Assembly (NCBI RefSeq): GCF_034058155.1
Contig: NZ_CP139148.1
Coordinates: 806,001 to 870,000 of the forward strand
Direction: 5' to 3'
DNA from: Flavobacterium sp. KACC 22761
Lineage (GTDB): Bacteria > Bacteroidota > Bacteroidia > Flavobacteriales > Flavobacteriaceae
DNA: 64,000 bases
Shown here in pieces: positions 7,093 to 15,466 of the stretch. A program made the translations under genes and the position numbers. The first letter of the stretch is position 1. The number at the start of each line of letters is the position of its first letter. The notes below the pieces were generated by a model. The model did not search any database. It worked only from the letters and a program-made list of their open reading frames with translations, and was not told the DNA's origin.

Positions 7093-8976
7093 ATGACAAC
7101 AGGTAAAATTAATGTTTCAGTAGAAAACATCTTTCCCTTAATCAAAAAGTTCTTATACAGCGATCACGAAATCTTTTTGCGTGAGCTGGTTTCAAACGGA
7201 ACTGACGCTACTTTAAAATTAAAACACCTTATCAGCATTGGCGAAGCTAAAGTTGAATACGGAAATCCGATTATCGAGATCAAAATCGATAAAGAGGGCA
7301 AAAAAATCCATATTATCGACCAAGGTTTAGGTATGACGGCTGACGAAGTAGAAAAGTACATCAACCAAGTTGCTTTTTCGGGAGCTGAAGAATTTTTGGA
7401 CAAATACAAGGATTCTGCTAAAGATTCTGGAATTATCGGGCACTTTGGTCTTGGTTTCTATTCGGCATTTATGGTTGCGGAAAAAGTTGAGATCATTACA
7501 AAATCATACAAAGATGAGCCTGCAGCACACTGGACATGTGACGGAAGCCCTGAATTTACTTTAGAGCCTGCTGACAAAACTTCACGCGGAACAGAAATTA
7601 TTCTTCATATTGCTGAAGATTCTTTAGAATTCTTAGACGATTCTAAAATCAGTGGCTTGTTGAGCAAATACAATAAGTTCATGCCTATTCCGATTAAATT
7701 TGGAACAAGAACTGAAACGCTTCCAAAACCAGAAGATGCTCCAGAGGATTACGTGAATGAAACTGTTGAAATCGACAACATCATCAACAATCCAAATCCG
7801 GCTTGGACAAAACAACCATCTGAATTATCTGATGAAGACTACAAAAACTTCTACAGAGAATTGTATCCAATGCAATTTGAAGAGCCACTATTCAACATTC
7901 ATTTAAATGTAGATTATCCGTTCAACTTGACTGGTATTTTGTATTTCCCAAAATTGGGTACCGATATGCAAATCCAAAAAGACAAAATTCAGTTGTACCA
8001 AAACCAAGTTTACGTTACAGATAACGTAGAAGGAATTGTTCCTGAATTCTTGACGATGTTAAAAGGTGTAATTGACTCTCCAGACATTCCATTGAACGTT
8101 TCTCGTTCTGGTTTACAAGCTGATGGAGCGGTTAAGAAAATTTCAAACTACATTACTCGTAAAGTTGCCGATAAATTAAAATCATTATTCAACGAAAACC
8201 GTGCTGATTTTGAAGCAAAATGGAACGATATTAAAATTGTTTTAGAATACGGAATGCTTTCTGAAGAGAAGTTCTACGAAAAAGCCGGAGCATTTGTTTT
8301 ATATCCAACTGTAGATGATACTTATTTCACTTTAGAAGAATTAAAAGAAAAACTAAAAGAAAACCAAACTGATAAAGATGGCAAATTAGTTGTTCTTTAT
8401 GCAGGAAACAAAGATGCGCAACACTCATACATTGAGGCAGCAAAAGAAAAAGGTTATGAAGTATTACTTTTAGATTCTCCTATTATTTCGCATTTGATTC
8501 AAAAAATTGAAAACGATAATAGCGGCTTGACTTTTGTTCGTGTTGATTCTGATCACATCGACAACTTAATCAAAAAAGAAGAAAATGCAATTTCGAAATT
8601 ATCTGATGACGAAAAAGCAGCTTTAAAAACTTCTTTAGAAGCTTATATTCCAAAAGCATACAGCGTTCAGCTAGAAGCTATGGATTCGCAAGCAGCTCCA
8701 TTCATTATTACGCAACCAGAATTTATGCGAAGAATGAAAGAAATGAGCCAAACTGGCGGTGGCGGAATGTTCGGAATGGGAAATATGCCAGAAATGTACA
8801 ATTTGGTTGTAAATACAAATTCTGATTTGGCTTCAAGCATTTTGAATACTGAAGATAAAACACATCAAGAGCACTTGGTAAAACAAGCTTTGGATCTAGC
8901 TAAATTATCACAAAATCTTTTAAAAGGCGAAGCCTTGACTGCTTTTGTAAAAAGAAGTTTCGAGATGATCAAATAA
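7093..8976 (+). CDS. htpG: Molecular chaperone HtpG (Hsp90)
   Basis: This is a complete 627-residue bacterial Hsp90, an ATP-dependent cytoplasmic chaperone that remodels client proteins together with the DnaK system. The GHKL ATPase motifs are present in order: ELVSNGTDATLKL (about residues 31-43), DQGLGMTADEV (about 75-85) and GHFGLGFYSAFMVAEKVEI (about 114-132). The middle domain carries the usual SRSGLQAD segment (about residues 336-343). The C-terminal part contains a Gly/Met-rich loop (TGGGGMFGMGNMPEMYNLVV) near residues 552-571, often seen in Bacteroidota HtpG. The gene stands alone with its own terminator. Confidence 0.98.
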   Translation: MTTGKINVSVENIFPLIKKFLYSDHEIFLRELVSNGTDATLKLKHLISIGEAKVEYGNPIIEIKIDKEGKKIHIIDQGLGMTADEVEKYINQVAFSGAEEFLDKYKDSAKDSGIIGHFGLGFYSAFMVAEKVEIITKSYKDEPAAHWTCDGSPEFTLEPADKTSRGTEIILHIAEDSLEFLDDSKISGLLSKYNKFMPIPIKFGTRTETLPKPEDAPEDYVNETVEIDNIINNPNPAWTKQPSELSDEDYKNFYRELYPMQFEEPLFNIHLNVDYPFNLTGILYFPKLGTDMQIQKDKIQLYQNQVYVTDNVEGIVPEFLTMLKGVIDSPDIPLNVSRSGLQADGAVKKISNYITRKVADKLKSLFNENRADFEAKWNDIKIVLEYGMLSEEKFYEKAGAFVLYPTVDDTYFTLEELKEKLKENQTDKDGKLVVLYAGNKDAQHSYIEAAKEKGYEVLLLDSPIISHLIQKIENDNSGLTFVRVDSDHIDNLIKKEENAISKLSDDEKAALKTSLEAYIPKAYSVQLEAMDSQAAPFIITQPEFMRRMKEMSQTGGGGMFGMGNMPEMYNLVVNTNSDLASSILNTEDKTHQEHLVKQALDLAKLSQNLLKGEALTAFVKRSFEMIK

Positions 8977-9001
8977 GATTTATATCTTTAAAAAAAAACT
9001 C

Positions 9002-9036
9002 AAAAATCCTGTAAGTTCTGCTTACAGGATTTTTTT
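9002..9036 (+). terminator. Rho-independent terminator of htpG
   Basis: A perfect 14-bp stem (9002-9015 with 9021-9034) has the 5-nt loop TTCTG, and its 3' arm runs into seven T. It lies 26 nt after the htpG stop. Confidence 0.9.
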
Positions 9037-9057
9037 ATTGTAATTCATTTTTTTTGT

Positions 9058-9065
9058 TACATTTG
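9058..9065 (+). promoter_or_regulatory. Bacteroidota -7 element
   Basis: TACATTTG fully matches TAnnTTTG and lies 35 nt before the ATG at 9101. A three-of-four match to the -33 box (ATTG, ending at 9040) is 17 nt upstream. Confidence 0.5.
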
Positions 9066-9100
9066 AAGACCTTTAAAATCTAATCTTAAACAAAACTACT

Positions 9101-9907
9101 ATGAAAAAAATTGCCATTTTAGTCACAACTGTTTGTGCAACAGCACTAACTTACATTTCATGTTCTGGCGGTGACGACATCGCTAATCAAACAGACACTA
9201 CAGCTGTTGGCGCTTCAATTTCTATCGACGCTGCAAACGAAATGGATGTCAACACAGGATTATCTGTAACTAACAGTTCAGGAACATCAAAACCTGCAGC
9301 GGCCGTTTGCGCAACAATTACGGTTTCTGGCACAACTTATCCTAAAGTGTACACCGTAGATTATGGAACTACTGGCTGTATCGACAATCAGCTTACAAGA
9401 AAAGGAAAACTAAAACTTACACTTACCGGACCAGTAACTACTACAGGAAGCAAATTGACAATTGAAAGAATCGATTATTCAATCAACGGAATTAAGCTTG
9501 AAGGAACAATTGAATACACAAATACTACAACAGTTCCTACTGTACCACAATTTACCAGAAAAGTTACCAATGGAAAATTTACCGATTTATTAGGTAGAGT
9601 GTACACAAATTCTGGAACCTATACTGTAAAACAAACTGCAGGTGTGGATACTCCATTTGTCCTTGAAGACAACGTTTACGAAATGACTGAAGGAACTCAC
9701 ACAGTAACAACAGAAAAAGGTGCAACATTGACCTTGACAGTACAAGAATCTTTGGTTAAAAAATATTCTTGTCAATATATTTCAAAAGGAAAATTAAAAA
9801 TCGAAGGCGGATTCCTAAAAGGCGTTATCGACTACGGAAACAATGACTGCGACAGCAAATTCACGTATACGCACGAAAGCGGCGTGAGCTACAATTTGCA
9901 AATGTAA
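9101..9907 (+). CDS. Lipoprotein of unknown function
   Basis: This 268-residue protein has a lipoprotein signal peptide (lipobox YISC, Cys about residue 21, followed by SGGDD). The acidic residues after the cysteine suggest surface export signals of the kind described for Bacteroidota lipoproteins. The mature part is rich in Thr, Ser and beta-strand-like repeats (GKLKLTLTGPV, GTIEYTNTT, GKLKIEGGFLKG). It has four further cysteines, two of them in AAVCATITVSG and TTGCIDNQL. I recognise no family. It is flanked by its own promoter element and terminator and is probably monocistronic. Confidence 0.75.
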   Translation: MKKIAILVTTVCATALTYISCSGGDDIANQTDTTAVGASISIDAANEMDVNTGLSVTNSSGTSKPAAAVCATITVSGTTYPKVYTVDYGTTGCIDNQLTRKGKLKLTLTGPVTTTGSKLTIERIDYSINGIKLEGTIEYTNTTTVPTVPQFTRKVTNGKFTDLLGRVYTNSGTYTVKQTAGVDTPFVLEDNVYEMTEGTHTVTTEKGATLTLTVQESLVKKYSCQYISKGKLKIEGGFLKGVIDYGNNDCDSKFTYTHESGVSYNLQM

Positions 9908-9933
9908 AAGTCTCATTTTTATAAAAATACAGC

Positions 9934-9968
9934 AATCCCAATTTAGAAATAGATTGGGATTTATTTTT
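9934..9968 (+). terminator. Rho-independent terminator
   Basis: The stem AATCCCAAT / ATTGGGATT (9934-9942 with 9953-9961) is followed by TATTTTTC. It lies 27 nt after the lipoprotein stop codon. Confidence 0.75.
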
Positions 9969-10038
9969 CACTAAAATTTTAATCACATCTGCTACATTCA
10001 AACTATTTTCTTTATTTTGCACCAAAATCTAAAAACTA

Positions 10039-10761
10039 ATGAAAAAATCGATTATTGCCTTTGTTGCAATTGCCCTACTCGCATCATGCAGCAAAAAAGA
10101 AACACCTACTGACCACCTACACCTTACAGGAAACATTAAAGGATTAAAAGAAGGAACTTTATATATTCAAAGAATTGTTGACACATCACTTGTGGCAATC
10201 GACAGTGTCAAAATTGACGGAAGCTCGGCTTTTGAAAGAGATATCAAATTAGAATCTCCAGAAATGCTTTATTTGTTTTTAGACAGAGGAGTTAGCAACT
10301 CAATGGATAATAATATTTTATTTTTCGCAGAACCTGGAAACATCAATATCGACACCAATTTAGACAACTTTATTTATAGTGCCAAAATTACAGGGTCAAA
10401 AAACCAAGAATTATACGAAGAGTATAAAAAAATAAACAACCGTTTTAATGACGAAACCCTAGCATTGGTTGAGCCAAGATTTAAGGCGATGAAAAGAAAT
10501 GATCAAAAAGCTTTAGACAGCATTAACGCAAAAGACGATTCAAATACTAAAAGAAAATACTTATTTGCTACAAACTTTGCTCTTAACAACAAAGACCACG
10601 AAATTGCGCCTTATATCGCTTTAGCGGAGATTTACGACATCAACATCAAATTTTTAGATACCATTCAAAAGTCGATGACACCAAAAGTAGCTCAATCGCT
10701 TTACGGAAAGAAGCTGACCAAATATATTGCTGACATCAAAAAGCAGGAACAGAAACAATAA
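10039..10761 (+). CDS. DUF4369-type lipoprotein
   Basis: This 240-residue lipoprotein (lipobox LLASC, Cys about residue 17) starts its mature part with LHLTGNIKGLKEGTLYIQRI. That is the DUF4369 pattern, a beta-rich domain that in Bacteroidota usually precedes a thioredoxin-like domain. Here no thioredoxin domain or CxxC motif follows; the C-terminal half is charged and helical. It is therefore a stand-alone DUF4369 protein of unknown function, probably periplasmic-facing. It is a single gene with a strong terminator. Confidence 0.75.
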   Translation: MKKSIIAFVAIALLASCSKKETPTDHLHLTGNIKGLKEGTLYIQRIVDTSLVAIDSVKIDGSSAFERDIKLESPEMLYLFLDRGVSNSMDNNILFFAEPGNINIDTNLDNFIYSAKITGSKNQELYEEYKKINNRFNDETLALVEPRFKAMKRNDQKALDSINAKDDSNTKRKYLFATNFALNNKDHEIAPYIALAEIYDINIKFLDTIQKSMTPKVAQSLYGKKLTKYIADIKKQEQKQ

Positions 10762-10769
10762 AACAAAAA

Positions 10770-10796
10770 AAAACGTCCTTTCGGACGTTTTTTTTA
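10770..10796 (+). terminator. Rho-independent terminator
   Basis: The stem AAAACGTCC / GGACGTTTT with loop TTTC spans 10770-10791 and continues into a T-tract. The adenine run on its 5' side could give partial function for the converging minus-strand gene. Confidence 0.9.
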
Positions 10797-10835
10797 TGCT
10801 ATTATTTTTTTTTAGATAAATCTTATTTCTAGAAG

Positions 10836-11291
10836 TTATCTTCCTAATATGCCTCCAAGCATTGCAAGCACAAATATAAGCGCGTAAAGCGACAATATAG
10901 TCACCATCAAAATGCCTATGAATTTATAATGCGATTTTAAATATCCTAAAGAAGATGTCAATGCCTCAGAATCGTTTTCTCTAAAAGCTCTTTTCGCGTT
11001 AGAACCGAATCTGAACAAATAATATACTGGGAAGAAATAAAGAGCCGCAAATGCCAAATAAATAAAGCTCATAAATGCTCCCACAGAACCTGCAAAAAGA
11101 CCCGCTCCCATTGTATTACCTAATGATGCAAAAATCGCTCCCGCGAAAATCGCAAAAACAACAAAAAGCCCAACTCCAATAAATCCAAGAATTGACAAAA
11201 AGTAAGCCCACTTTGCGGTTTCTTTTAAAAAATCTTTTGCAGATTGATCGAGCTGCATCTCGAAATTTTCAAACACTGAAGTTTCTTCCAT
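10836..11291 (-). CDS. DUF5362-like integral membrane protein
   Basis: This 151-residue protein has a soluble N-terminus ending in SAKDFLKETAKWAYFLSILG and about four membrane segments, centred roughly at residues 35, 60, 80 and 130. A glycine- and alanine-rich stretch lies in between, and a short charged loop (NAKRAFRENDSEAL) precedes the last helix. The pattern matches the DUF5362 family of Bacteroidota by memory, not by search. The function is unknown. Confidence 0.65.
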   Translation of the reverse strand: MEETSVFENFEMQLDQSAKDFLKETAKWAYFLSILGFIGVGLFVVFAIFAGAIFASLGNTMGAGLFAGSVGAFMSFIYLAFAALYFFPVYYLFRFGSNAKRAFRENDSEALTSSLGYLKSHYKFIGILMVTILSLYALIFVLAMLGGILGR

Positions 11292-11463
11292 TATTAGTAT
11301 GTTTTTTGGTTAAAAAACAAACATAAGAAATTTATTGTTTAAAAAAACCAAAAAAATACATTCTGAAATTAAATAAATATCAAGATTTAAATTCCAAAGA
11401 AAACAAATTCCAAATTCCAACCTGAAACTTGAAACTTGAAAAATCAAACCTTTCAGTTTTGAG

Positions 11464-11496
11464 CAAAAAAAAACCACCACATTTCTGTGATGGTTT
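11464..11496 (-). terminator. Terminator of tRNA-Thr copy 1
   Basis: On the minus strand the hairpin AAACCATCACA-GAAA-TGTGGTGGTTT (11471-11496) is followed by TTTTTTTGC. One T:G wobble occurs in the stem. Almost the same hairpin follows copy 2. Confidence 0.85.
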
Positions 11497-11499
11497 TTG

Positions 11500-11573
11500 A
11501 GCCGATAGAGGGACTCGAACCCACGACCTGCTGATTACAAATCAGCTGCTCTAGCCAGCTGAGCTACATCGGC
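11500..11573 (-). tRNA. tRNA-Thr (anticodon TGT), copy 1
   Basis: The minus strand folds as a complete tRNA: acceptor GCCGATG with TATCGGC, a D arm (GCTCAGCTGGCTAGAGC), anticodon arm CTGAT-TTTGTAA-ATCAG with TGT at the anticodon, and T arm GGGTTCGAGTCCC. CCA is not encoded; position 11500 supplies the discriminator base T. It is identical to the copy at 11682-11755. Confidence 0.97.
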
Positions 11574-11587
11574 CTATTTTGCGAGTG

Positions 11588-11618
11588 CAAAGATATAAAT
11601 GTTTTTTAATATTCCAAA
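11588..11618 (-). promoter_or_regulatory. Promoter of tRNA-Thr copy 1
   Basis: On the minus strand TTTG (11618-11615) is followed after exactly 19 nt by TATCTTTG (11595-11588), a full match to the Bacteroidota TTTG/TAnnTTTG promoter. The tRNA begins 14 nt downstream. Confidence 0.8.
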
Positions 11619-11644
11619 AAAAATTTCGCACCACTCTCTATAAT

Positions 11645-11675
11645 TAAAAAAACCACCACATTTCTGTGATGGTTT
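11645..11675 (-). terminator. Terminator of tRNA-Thr copy 2
   Basis: This is the same hairpin as at 11471-11496 (11650-11675), followed on the minus strand by TTTTTAATTA. Copy 2 is therefore probably terminated before copy 1. Confidence 0.8.
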
Positions 11676-11681
11676 CCGTTG

Positions 11682-11755
11682 AGCCGATAGAGGGACTCGA
11701 ACCCACGACCTGCTGATTACAAATCAGCTGCTCTAGCCAGCTGAGCTACATCGGC
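11682..11755 (-). tRNA. tRNA-Thr (anticodon TGT), copy 2
   Basis: This copy has the same sequence and cloverleaf as copy 1, with anticodon TGT reading ACA and probably other ACN codons. It has its own promoter and terminator, so the pair is two transcription units rather than one dicistronic transcript. Confidence 0.97.
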
Positions 11756-11768
11756 CTCATTACGGGTG

Positions 11769-11799
11769 CAAATATAAAGCGGTTTTTCAATTTCCCAAA
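11769..11799 (-). promoter_or_regulatory. Promoter of tRNA-Thr copy 2
   Basis: On the minus strand TTTG (11799-11796), a 19-nt spacer and TATATTTG (11776-11769) precede the tRNA by 13 nt. Spacing is identical to copy 1 although the spacer sequences differ. Confidence 0.8.
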
Positions 11800-11831
11800 A
11801 TAAATTTGCACTTTTTTACACTTTTTTTTGC

Positions 11832-12098
11832 TTAAAGTGCGTTGATTTTTTCAATCAATTGATTAGCAGTTTGTTCTAATTCAACATTGATTTGTTTGAA
11901 ATGTGCTTTTTTATTTTCAACGTTCTTAGCGTTCACTTTTGTAATCAAAGTATCAAATGCAGCGATAGCTTCATCGATTAAAGCATTCGTTTCTGGAGTA
12001 GGATTTCCTGTTGTAGACATCTCAAACAAGTAAACTGCCTCAATAATATCTCCTAATACGAAATTGATGTCTTTCTTTAAATTTTTAACGTTTGCCAT
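11832..12098 (-). CDS. Small conserved hypothetical protein (88 aa)
   Basis: This is an all-helical cytoplasmic protein with no signal peptide and no cysteine, beginning MANVKNLKKDINFVLGDIIE. I chose the ATG at 12098 because the longer frame, from 12128, would start inside a promoter-like TATTTTTG box at 12126-12133. The sequence looks like a four-helix or coiled-coil protein with regularly spaced Ala/Ile. I recall similar short proteins in flavobacteria, but none with a known function. It ends 33 nt from the promoter of tRNA-Thr copy 2. Confidence 0.75.
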   Translation of the reverse strand: MANVKNLKKDINFVLGDIIEAVYLFEMSTTGNPTPETNALIDEAIAAFDTLITKVNAKNVENKKAHFKQINVELEQTANQLIEKINAL

Positions 12099-12125
12099 TT
12101 TTATTATAATTTTAATTTGCGTCTG

Positions 12126-12133
12126 CAAAAATA
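12126..12133 (-). promoter_or_regulatory. Candidate -7 element for the 88-aa protein
   Basis: The minus strand reads TATTTTTG, a full match to TAnnTTTG, 27 nt before the chosen start. No clear -33 TTTG was found at standard spacing. Confidence 0.4.
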
Positions 12134-12155
12134 CACATATTCTTTATATTAAGCG

Positions 12156-13118
12156 CTATGAAATGTAAATTTCTAAAATTGAAGCTTTTCCGCTCAAAGT
12201 AAATGAATTTATCGCAGCTGGAACCAACACCGTATCTCCTTTTATATAGGCATGTTTAAAACCGTCATATTCGATTTCAAAACTTCCTTCCACACACATA
12301 TACACTGTAAATGTTTCTCCAGATTTAGAAACTTCTATTTTATCTTCTAGAGGAATCAAATTAGTTGTGAAATAAGGGCAATCGACAACTGTATTCGAAA
12401 CGTTTTCTTTTGTTTCGTATTTCTTTTGAGTATCAACTTTATTATAGTTAATTGCATCAAGTGCTAAATCTACGTGCAGTTCTCTTTTATTTCCTTGCGC
12501 ATCTACACGATCAAAATCGTATAATCTATAAGTAATATCAGAAGTTTGTTGAATTTCGGCAACAACTAATCCAGCTCCAATTGCGTGAACTGTTCCTGTT
12601 TCTAAAAAGAAAACATCTCCAGCTTTTGCTTTTACTCCATCTAAAATCGAAACCAATGTATTATCATGCAAATGTTTTAAATATTCCTCTTTGCTTGAGT
12701 TTTCTTTAAATCCCACAATGATTCTTGCATCAGCATCAGCCTGCATAACGTACCACATTTCAGTTTTTCCGAAAGAATTATGACGCTCTTTTGCCAATTT
12801 ATCATTTGGATGAACCTGAATTGAAAGATCTTCGCGAGCATCAAGATATTTAAAAAGCAACGGAAATTGTTTTCCAAAACGCTCGTAAACTCTGATTCCA
12901 AGAATTTCATTTGGAGTTTCATCAATCAATTCCATTAATGATTTTCCTTTCAAAGCACCATTTGAAACTACGCTAACATCGCCTTCTACTGTTGAAAGCT
13001 CCCAGCTTTCGCCAGTAATTTTAGAAGTAATTGGTTTATTCAATAAAGTCTTAAGTTTTTCTCCTCCCCAGATTCTTTCTTTTAAAATAGGCTCAAATTG
13101 TAATGGATAAAATTGCAT
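12156..13118 (-). CDS. manA: Mannose-6-phosphate isomerase, class I
   Basis: This 320-residue cupin-fold enzyme interconverts mannose-6-phosphate and fructose-6-phosphate and so feeds GDP-mannose synthesis. Type I motifs are present: the opening ERIWGGEKL, the zinc-site segments SIQVHPNDKLA (about residues 98-108) and KTEMWYVM, and ETGTVHAIGAG (about 172-182). The size is that of the short Bacillus-type ManA. The enzyme could supply mannose-derived sugars for the large glycan locus later in the window, though it is 20 kb away and not in that operon. Confidence 0.95.
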   Translation of the reverse strand: MQFYPLQFEPILKERIWGGEKLKTLLNKPITSKITGESWELSTVEGDVSVVSNGALKGKSLMELIDETPNEILGIRVYERFGKQFPLLFKYLDAREDLSIQVHPNDKLAKERHNSFGKTEMWYVMQADADARIIVGFKENSSKEEYLKHLHDNTLVSILDGVKAKAGDVFFLETGTVHAIGAGLVVAEIQQTSDITYRLYDFDRVDAQGNKRELHVDLALDAINYNKVDTQKKYETKENVSNTVVDCPYFTTNLIPLEDKIEVSKSGETFTVYMCVEGSFEIEYDGFKHAYIKGDTVLVPAAINSFTLSGKASILEIYIS

Positions 13119-13188
13119 GTTTCTTATTTGTTTTGTTTTAGCTAATATCTTTATTATTTAAATATCGAAATAATACTATTTTCTTAAA

Positions 13189-13647
13189 TTATAATACTAA
13201 TTCTTTAATCGTTTCTAATGCTTTCGGAATGTGTTTTGCTGCATTCATACTATCAAAAATCAAGATTACGACACCATTGCGATCTACGATATAAGTCACT
13301 CTTCCTGGCAAAAGTCCAAAAAGATTATTTCGCACTCCGAACAATTGTCTCAATCTTTTATCTTGATCTGACAGCAAAATAAAAGGCAACTTGTGTTTAT
13401 TGGCAAATTTGTGATGTGATTTGACACTATCACTGCTGATACCAATAACTTCGGCGCCTAAATCTTTAAAATCTTCATATTGATCGCGAAAACTACACGC
13501 TTCGGTCGTACAACCAGGCGTATTATCTTTCGGATAAAAATAAATTACGAGTGGCTTTCTCCCTAAAACGCTTTTGCTTTCAAAAAGTTCCCCATGACTA
13601 TCTTTTGCAGTAAAATTCGGAACTATATCTCCTATTTTTAATGACAT
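13189..13647 (-). CDS. bcp: Thioredoxin-dependent peroxiredoxin (Bcp/PrxQ type)
   Basis: This 152-residue cytoplasmic peroxidase reduces hydroperoxides with thioredoxin as donor. The active site is FYPKDNTPGCTTEACSFRD: peroxidatic Cys at about residue 46, and the PrxQ resolving Cys five residues later. It starts three nt after the stop of queD on the same strand, so the two are probably co-transcribed as part of idi-queD-bcp. Confidence 0.95.
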   Translation of the reverse strand: MSLKIGDIVPNFTAKDSHGELFESKSVLGRKPLVIYFYPKDNTPGCTTEACSFRDQYEDFKDLGAEVIGISSDSVKSHHKFANKHKLPFILLSDQDKRLRQLFGVRNNLFGLLPGRVTYIVDRNGVVILIFDSMNAAKHIPKALETIKELVL

Positions 13648-13650
13648 TTA

Positions 13651-14061
13651 TTATTCTCCTTTATAAGTTACAAAATTGCGGTCTGTTTCATAAAGCACGA
13701 TTTCAAGATCAAAATCGGGCTGAATTCTTTTTTTAATTTTATTCCATATCACAACAGCAATATTTTCGGCTGTTGGATTCAAATCCTGAAATTCTGGAAC
13801 ATCCAGATTTAGGTTTTTGTGATCAAACGGAATCTCAACTTCTTCGCGTATGATATCCGCTAATACTTTCACATCTAAAACAAAACCAGTTTCCGGGTCA
13901 ATTTTTCCTGTAACACTAACTGTCAAACCATAATTGTGACCATGAAAATTGGGATTATTACATTTTCCAAAAACAGCATTGTTTTTTTCATCTGTCCAAT
14001 CTTTTCTGTATAATCGATGTGCAGCATTAAAATGTGCTTTTCTTGATATGGTTACTCTCAT
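13651..14061 (-). CDS. queD: 6-carboxytetrahydropterin synthase QueD
   Basis: This 136-residue enzyme of the PTPS family converts dihydroneopterin triphosphate to 6-carboxytetrahydropterin, the second step of queuosine and preQ0 synthesis. The zinc histidines are in HFNAAHRLYR and NFHGHNYGL, and the active-site Cys is in GKCNNPNF just before the second histidine pair. FDHKNLN and YETDRNFV complete the family signature. No other queuosine gene is adjacent. It lies between idi (21 nt away) and bcp (3 nt). Confidence 0.95.
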   Translation of the reverse strand: MRVTISRKAHFNAAHRLYRKDWTDEKNNAVFGKCNNPNFHGHNYGLTVSVTGKIDPETGFVLDVKVLADIIREEVEIPFDHKNLNLDVPEFQDLNPTAENIAVVIWNKIKKRIQPDFDLEIVLYETDRNFVTYKGE

Positions 14062-14082
14062 CTAGGTTTTTGGTTGCTTTGG

Positions 14083-14610
14083 TTATAATTTATGGTCCTC
14101 TAGATAATGATCAAATTCATCAAAAATTATCTTAAACCATACGGTATAAATTTCGGGCTGTTTTTCAATATCAGCTTTTACATCTTCAATGCTCATCCAT
14201 TTCCAAGCTTCGACCTCATCTGGATTTATGTTTGGCTCGTCATCATAATAACCAATCATAACGTGGTCGAGTTCATGCTCGGTTAAACCGTTATCAAAGG
14301 GCGCTTTATAAATAAAATGAAAAAGCTCTTTCAATTCGGCTTTAAATCCCATTTCTTCAAACAATCTTCGGCTTCCTGCTTCAATATTGTTTTCACCTTC
14401 TCTTTGATGACTGCAACAAGTGTTTGTCCAAAGCAAAGGCGAATGATATTTATGATGCGCACGCTGTTGCAGCATGATTTCGTTTTTACTATTTAAAATA
14501 AAAACCGAAAAGGCACGGTGCAAAAGCGCTTTTTCATGTGCTTCTAATTTTGGCATTAAGCCAATTTGTTCATCGTTTTGATTAACTAATATTACGTTTT
14601 CTTCTGTCAT
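14083..14610 (-). CDS. idi: Isopentenyl-diphosphate delta-isomerase, type I (Nudix)
   Basis: This 175-residue Nudix enzyme isomerises IPP and DMAPP for isoprenoid synthesis. The catalytic cysteine is in WTNTCCSHQREGE (about residues 61-73), and the metal-binding Nudix-like motif with EAGSRRLFEEMGF follows. The second catalytic Glu is in NPDEVEAWKWM. It is the first gene of a probable three-gene minus-strand run with queD and bcp; no metabolic link among the three is evident. Confidence 0.95.
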   Translation of the reverse strand: MTEENVILVNQNDEQIGLMPKLEAHEKALLHRAFSVFILNSKNEIMLQQRAHHKYHSPLLWTNTCCSHQREGENNIEAGSRRLFEEMGFKAELKELFHFIYKAPFDNGLTEHELDHVMIGYYDDEPNINPDEVEAWKWMSIEDVKADIEKQPEIYTVWFKIIFDEFDHYLEDHKL

Positions 14611-14903
14611 AAGGCTTCTTAAGCAAACAAAAATACGAAAAAAGAAATGGCTTAAAAATGCTAATTACGCTACTCAAAATCTAAGCTCAAGACCAAATTT
14701 ATATTTTACTGATTTACAATATTATAACCAACGTTAAAAATTAAAAGCTGTTAAAATTAAGACATAAAAACTACATTGCCCTATTTTACGTAACTAATAA
14801 AAAGTTAAAACACACTTAAAAAAATCTCAATACTCACTCCAACTGTAATTTGAAGCTAAATCTCGACGTATCTTTGAAATACAGATTAAAGCACCAAGAA
14901 CTC

Positions 14904-15458
14904 ATGAAATCTAAAAATCTAATTTTAAGTCTTTGTTTTTTATTGCCACTTTTCATTCTACAAGCCTGCGGTCAAAACACAAAAAAGCAACCCGCTAAAA
15001 CAATTGCTATGGAAAACAAAATCAGCAAACCAGGAATTCCATATTATTCGAATACCGATACAACCAAATTAAACGTCAGCAACGCCGAATGGAAAAAAGT
15101 TCTCCCAGAAGATGTTTATGCCGTCATGCGAGAAGCAGACACCGAAAGACCTTTTACAGGAAAATATTGGAATACTGATGAAAAGGGAACCTATTATTGT
15201 GCTTCTTGTGGCAATAAACTTTTTAGATCGACCGCTAAATTTTCGAGCAGTTGCGGCTGGCCAAGTTTCTTTGAACAAGAAAACAAAACCAGCATAATTT
15301 TCAAAAATGACAATTCATACGGAATGGAACGCATCGAAGCGCTTTGCGGAAGATGTGGCGGGCATTTAGGCCATTTATTTGACGACGGTCCTGAACCAAC
15401 TGGAAAACGTTATTGCATGAACTCAATCGCTTTAGATTTTATTCCCGATTCTAAATAA
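14904..15458 (+). CDS. msrB: Peptide methionine (R)-S-oxide reductase MsrB, lipoprotein form
   Basis: This protein of about 184 residues repairs methionine-R-sulfoxide. The start chosen is the ATG at 14904, giving a lipoprotein signal (FLLPLFILQACGQ), so the enzyme is membrane-anchored in the envelope. An in-frame ATG at 14850 would add an unlikely extension in front of the signal. The zinc CxxC pairs are CASCGNKLF and CGRCGGHLGHLF. The catalytic Cys is in GKRYCMNSIAL near the C-terminus. It is followed after 8 nt by msrA, so both stereoisomers are repaired by one operon. Confidence 0.95.
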   Translation: MKSKNLILSLCFLLPLFILQACGQNTKKQPAKTIAMENKISKPGIPYYSNTDTTKLNVSNAEWKKVLPEDVYAVMREADTERPFTGKYWNTDEKGTYYCASCGNKLFRSTAKFSSSCGWPSFFEQENKTSIIFKNDNSYGMERIEALCGRCGGHLGHLFDDGPEPTGKRYCMNSIALDFIPDSK

Positions 15459-15466
15459 TTTATTCT

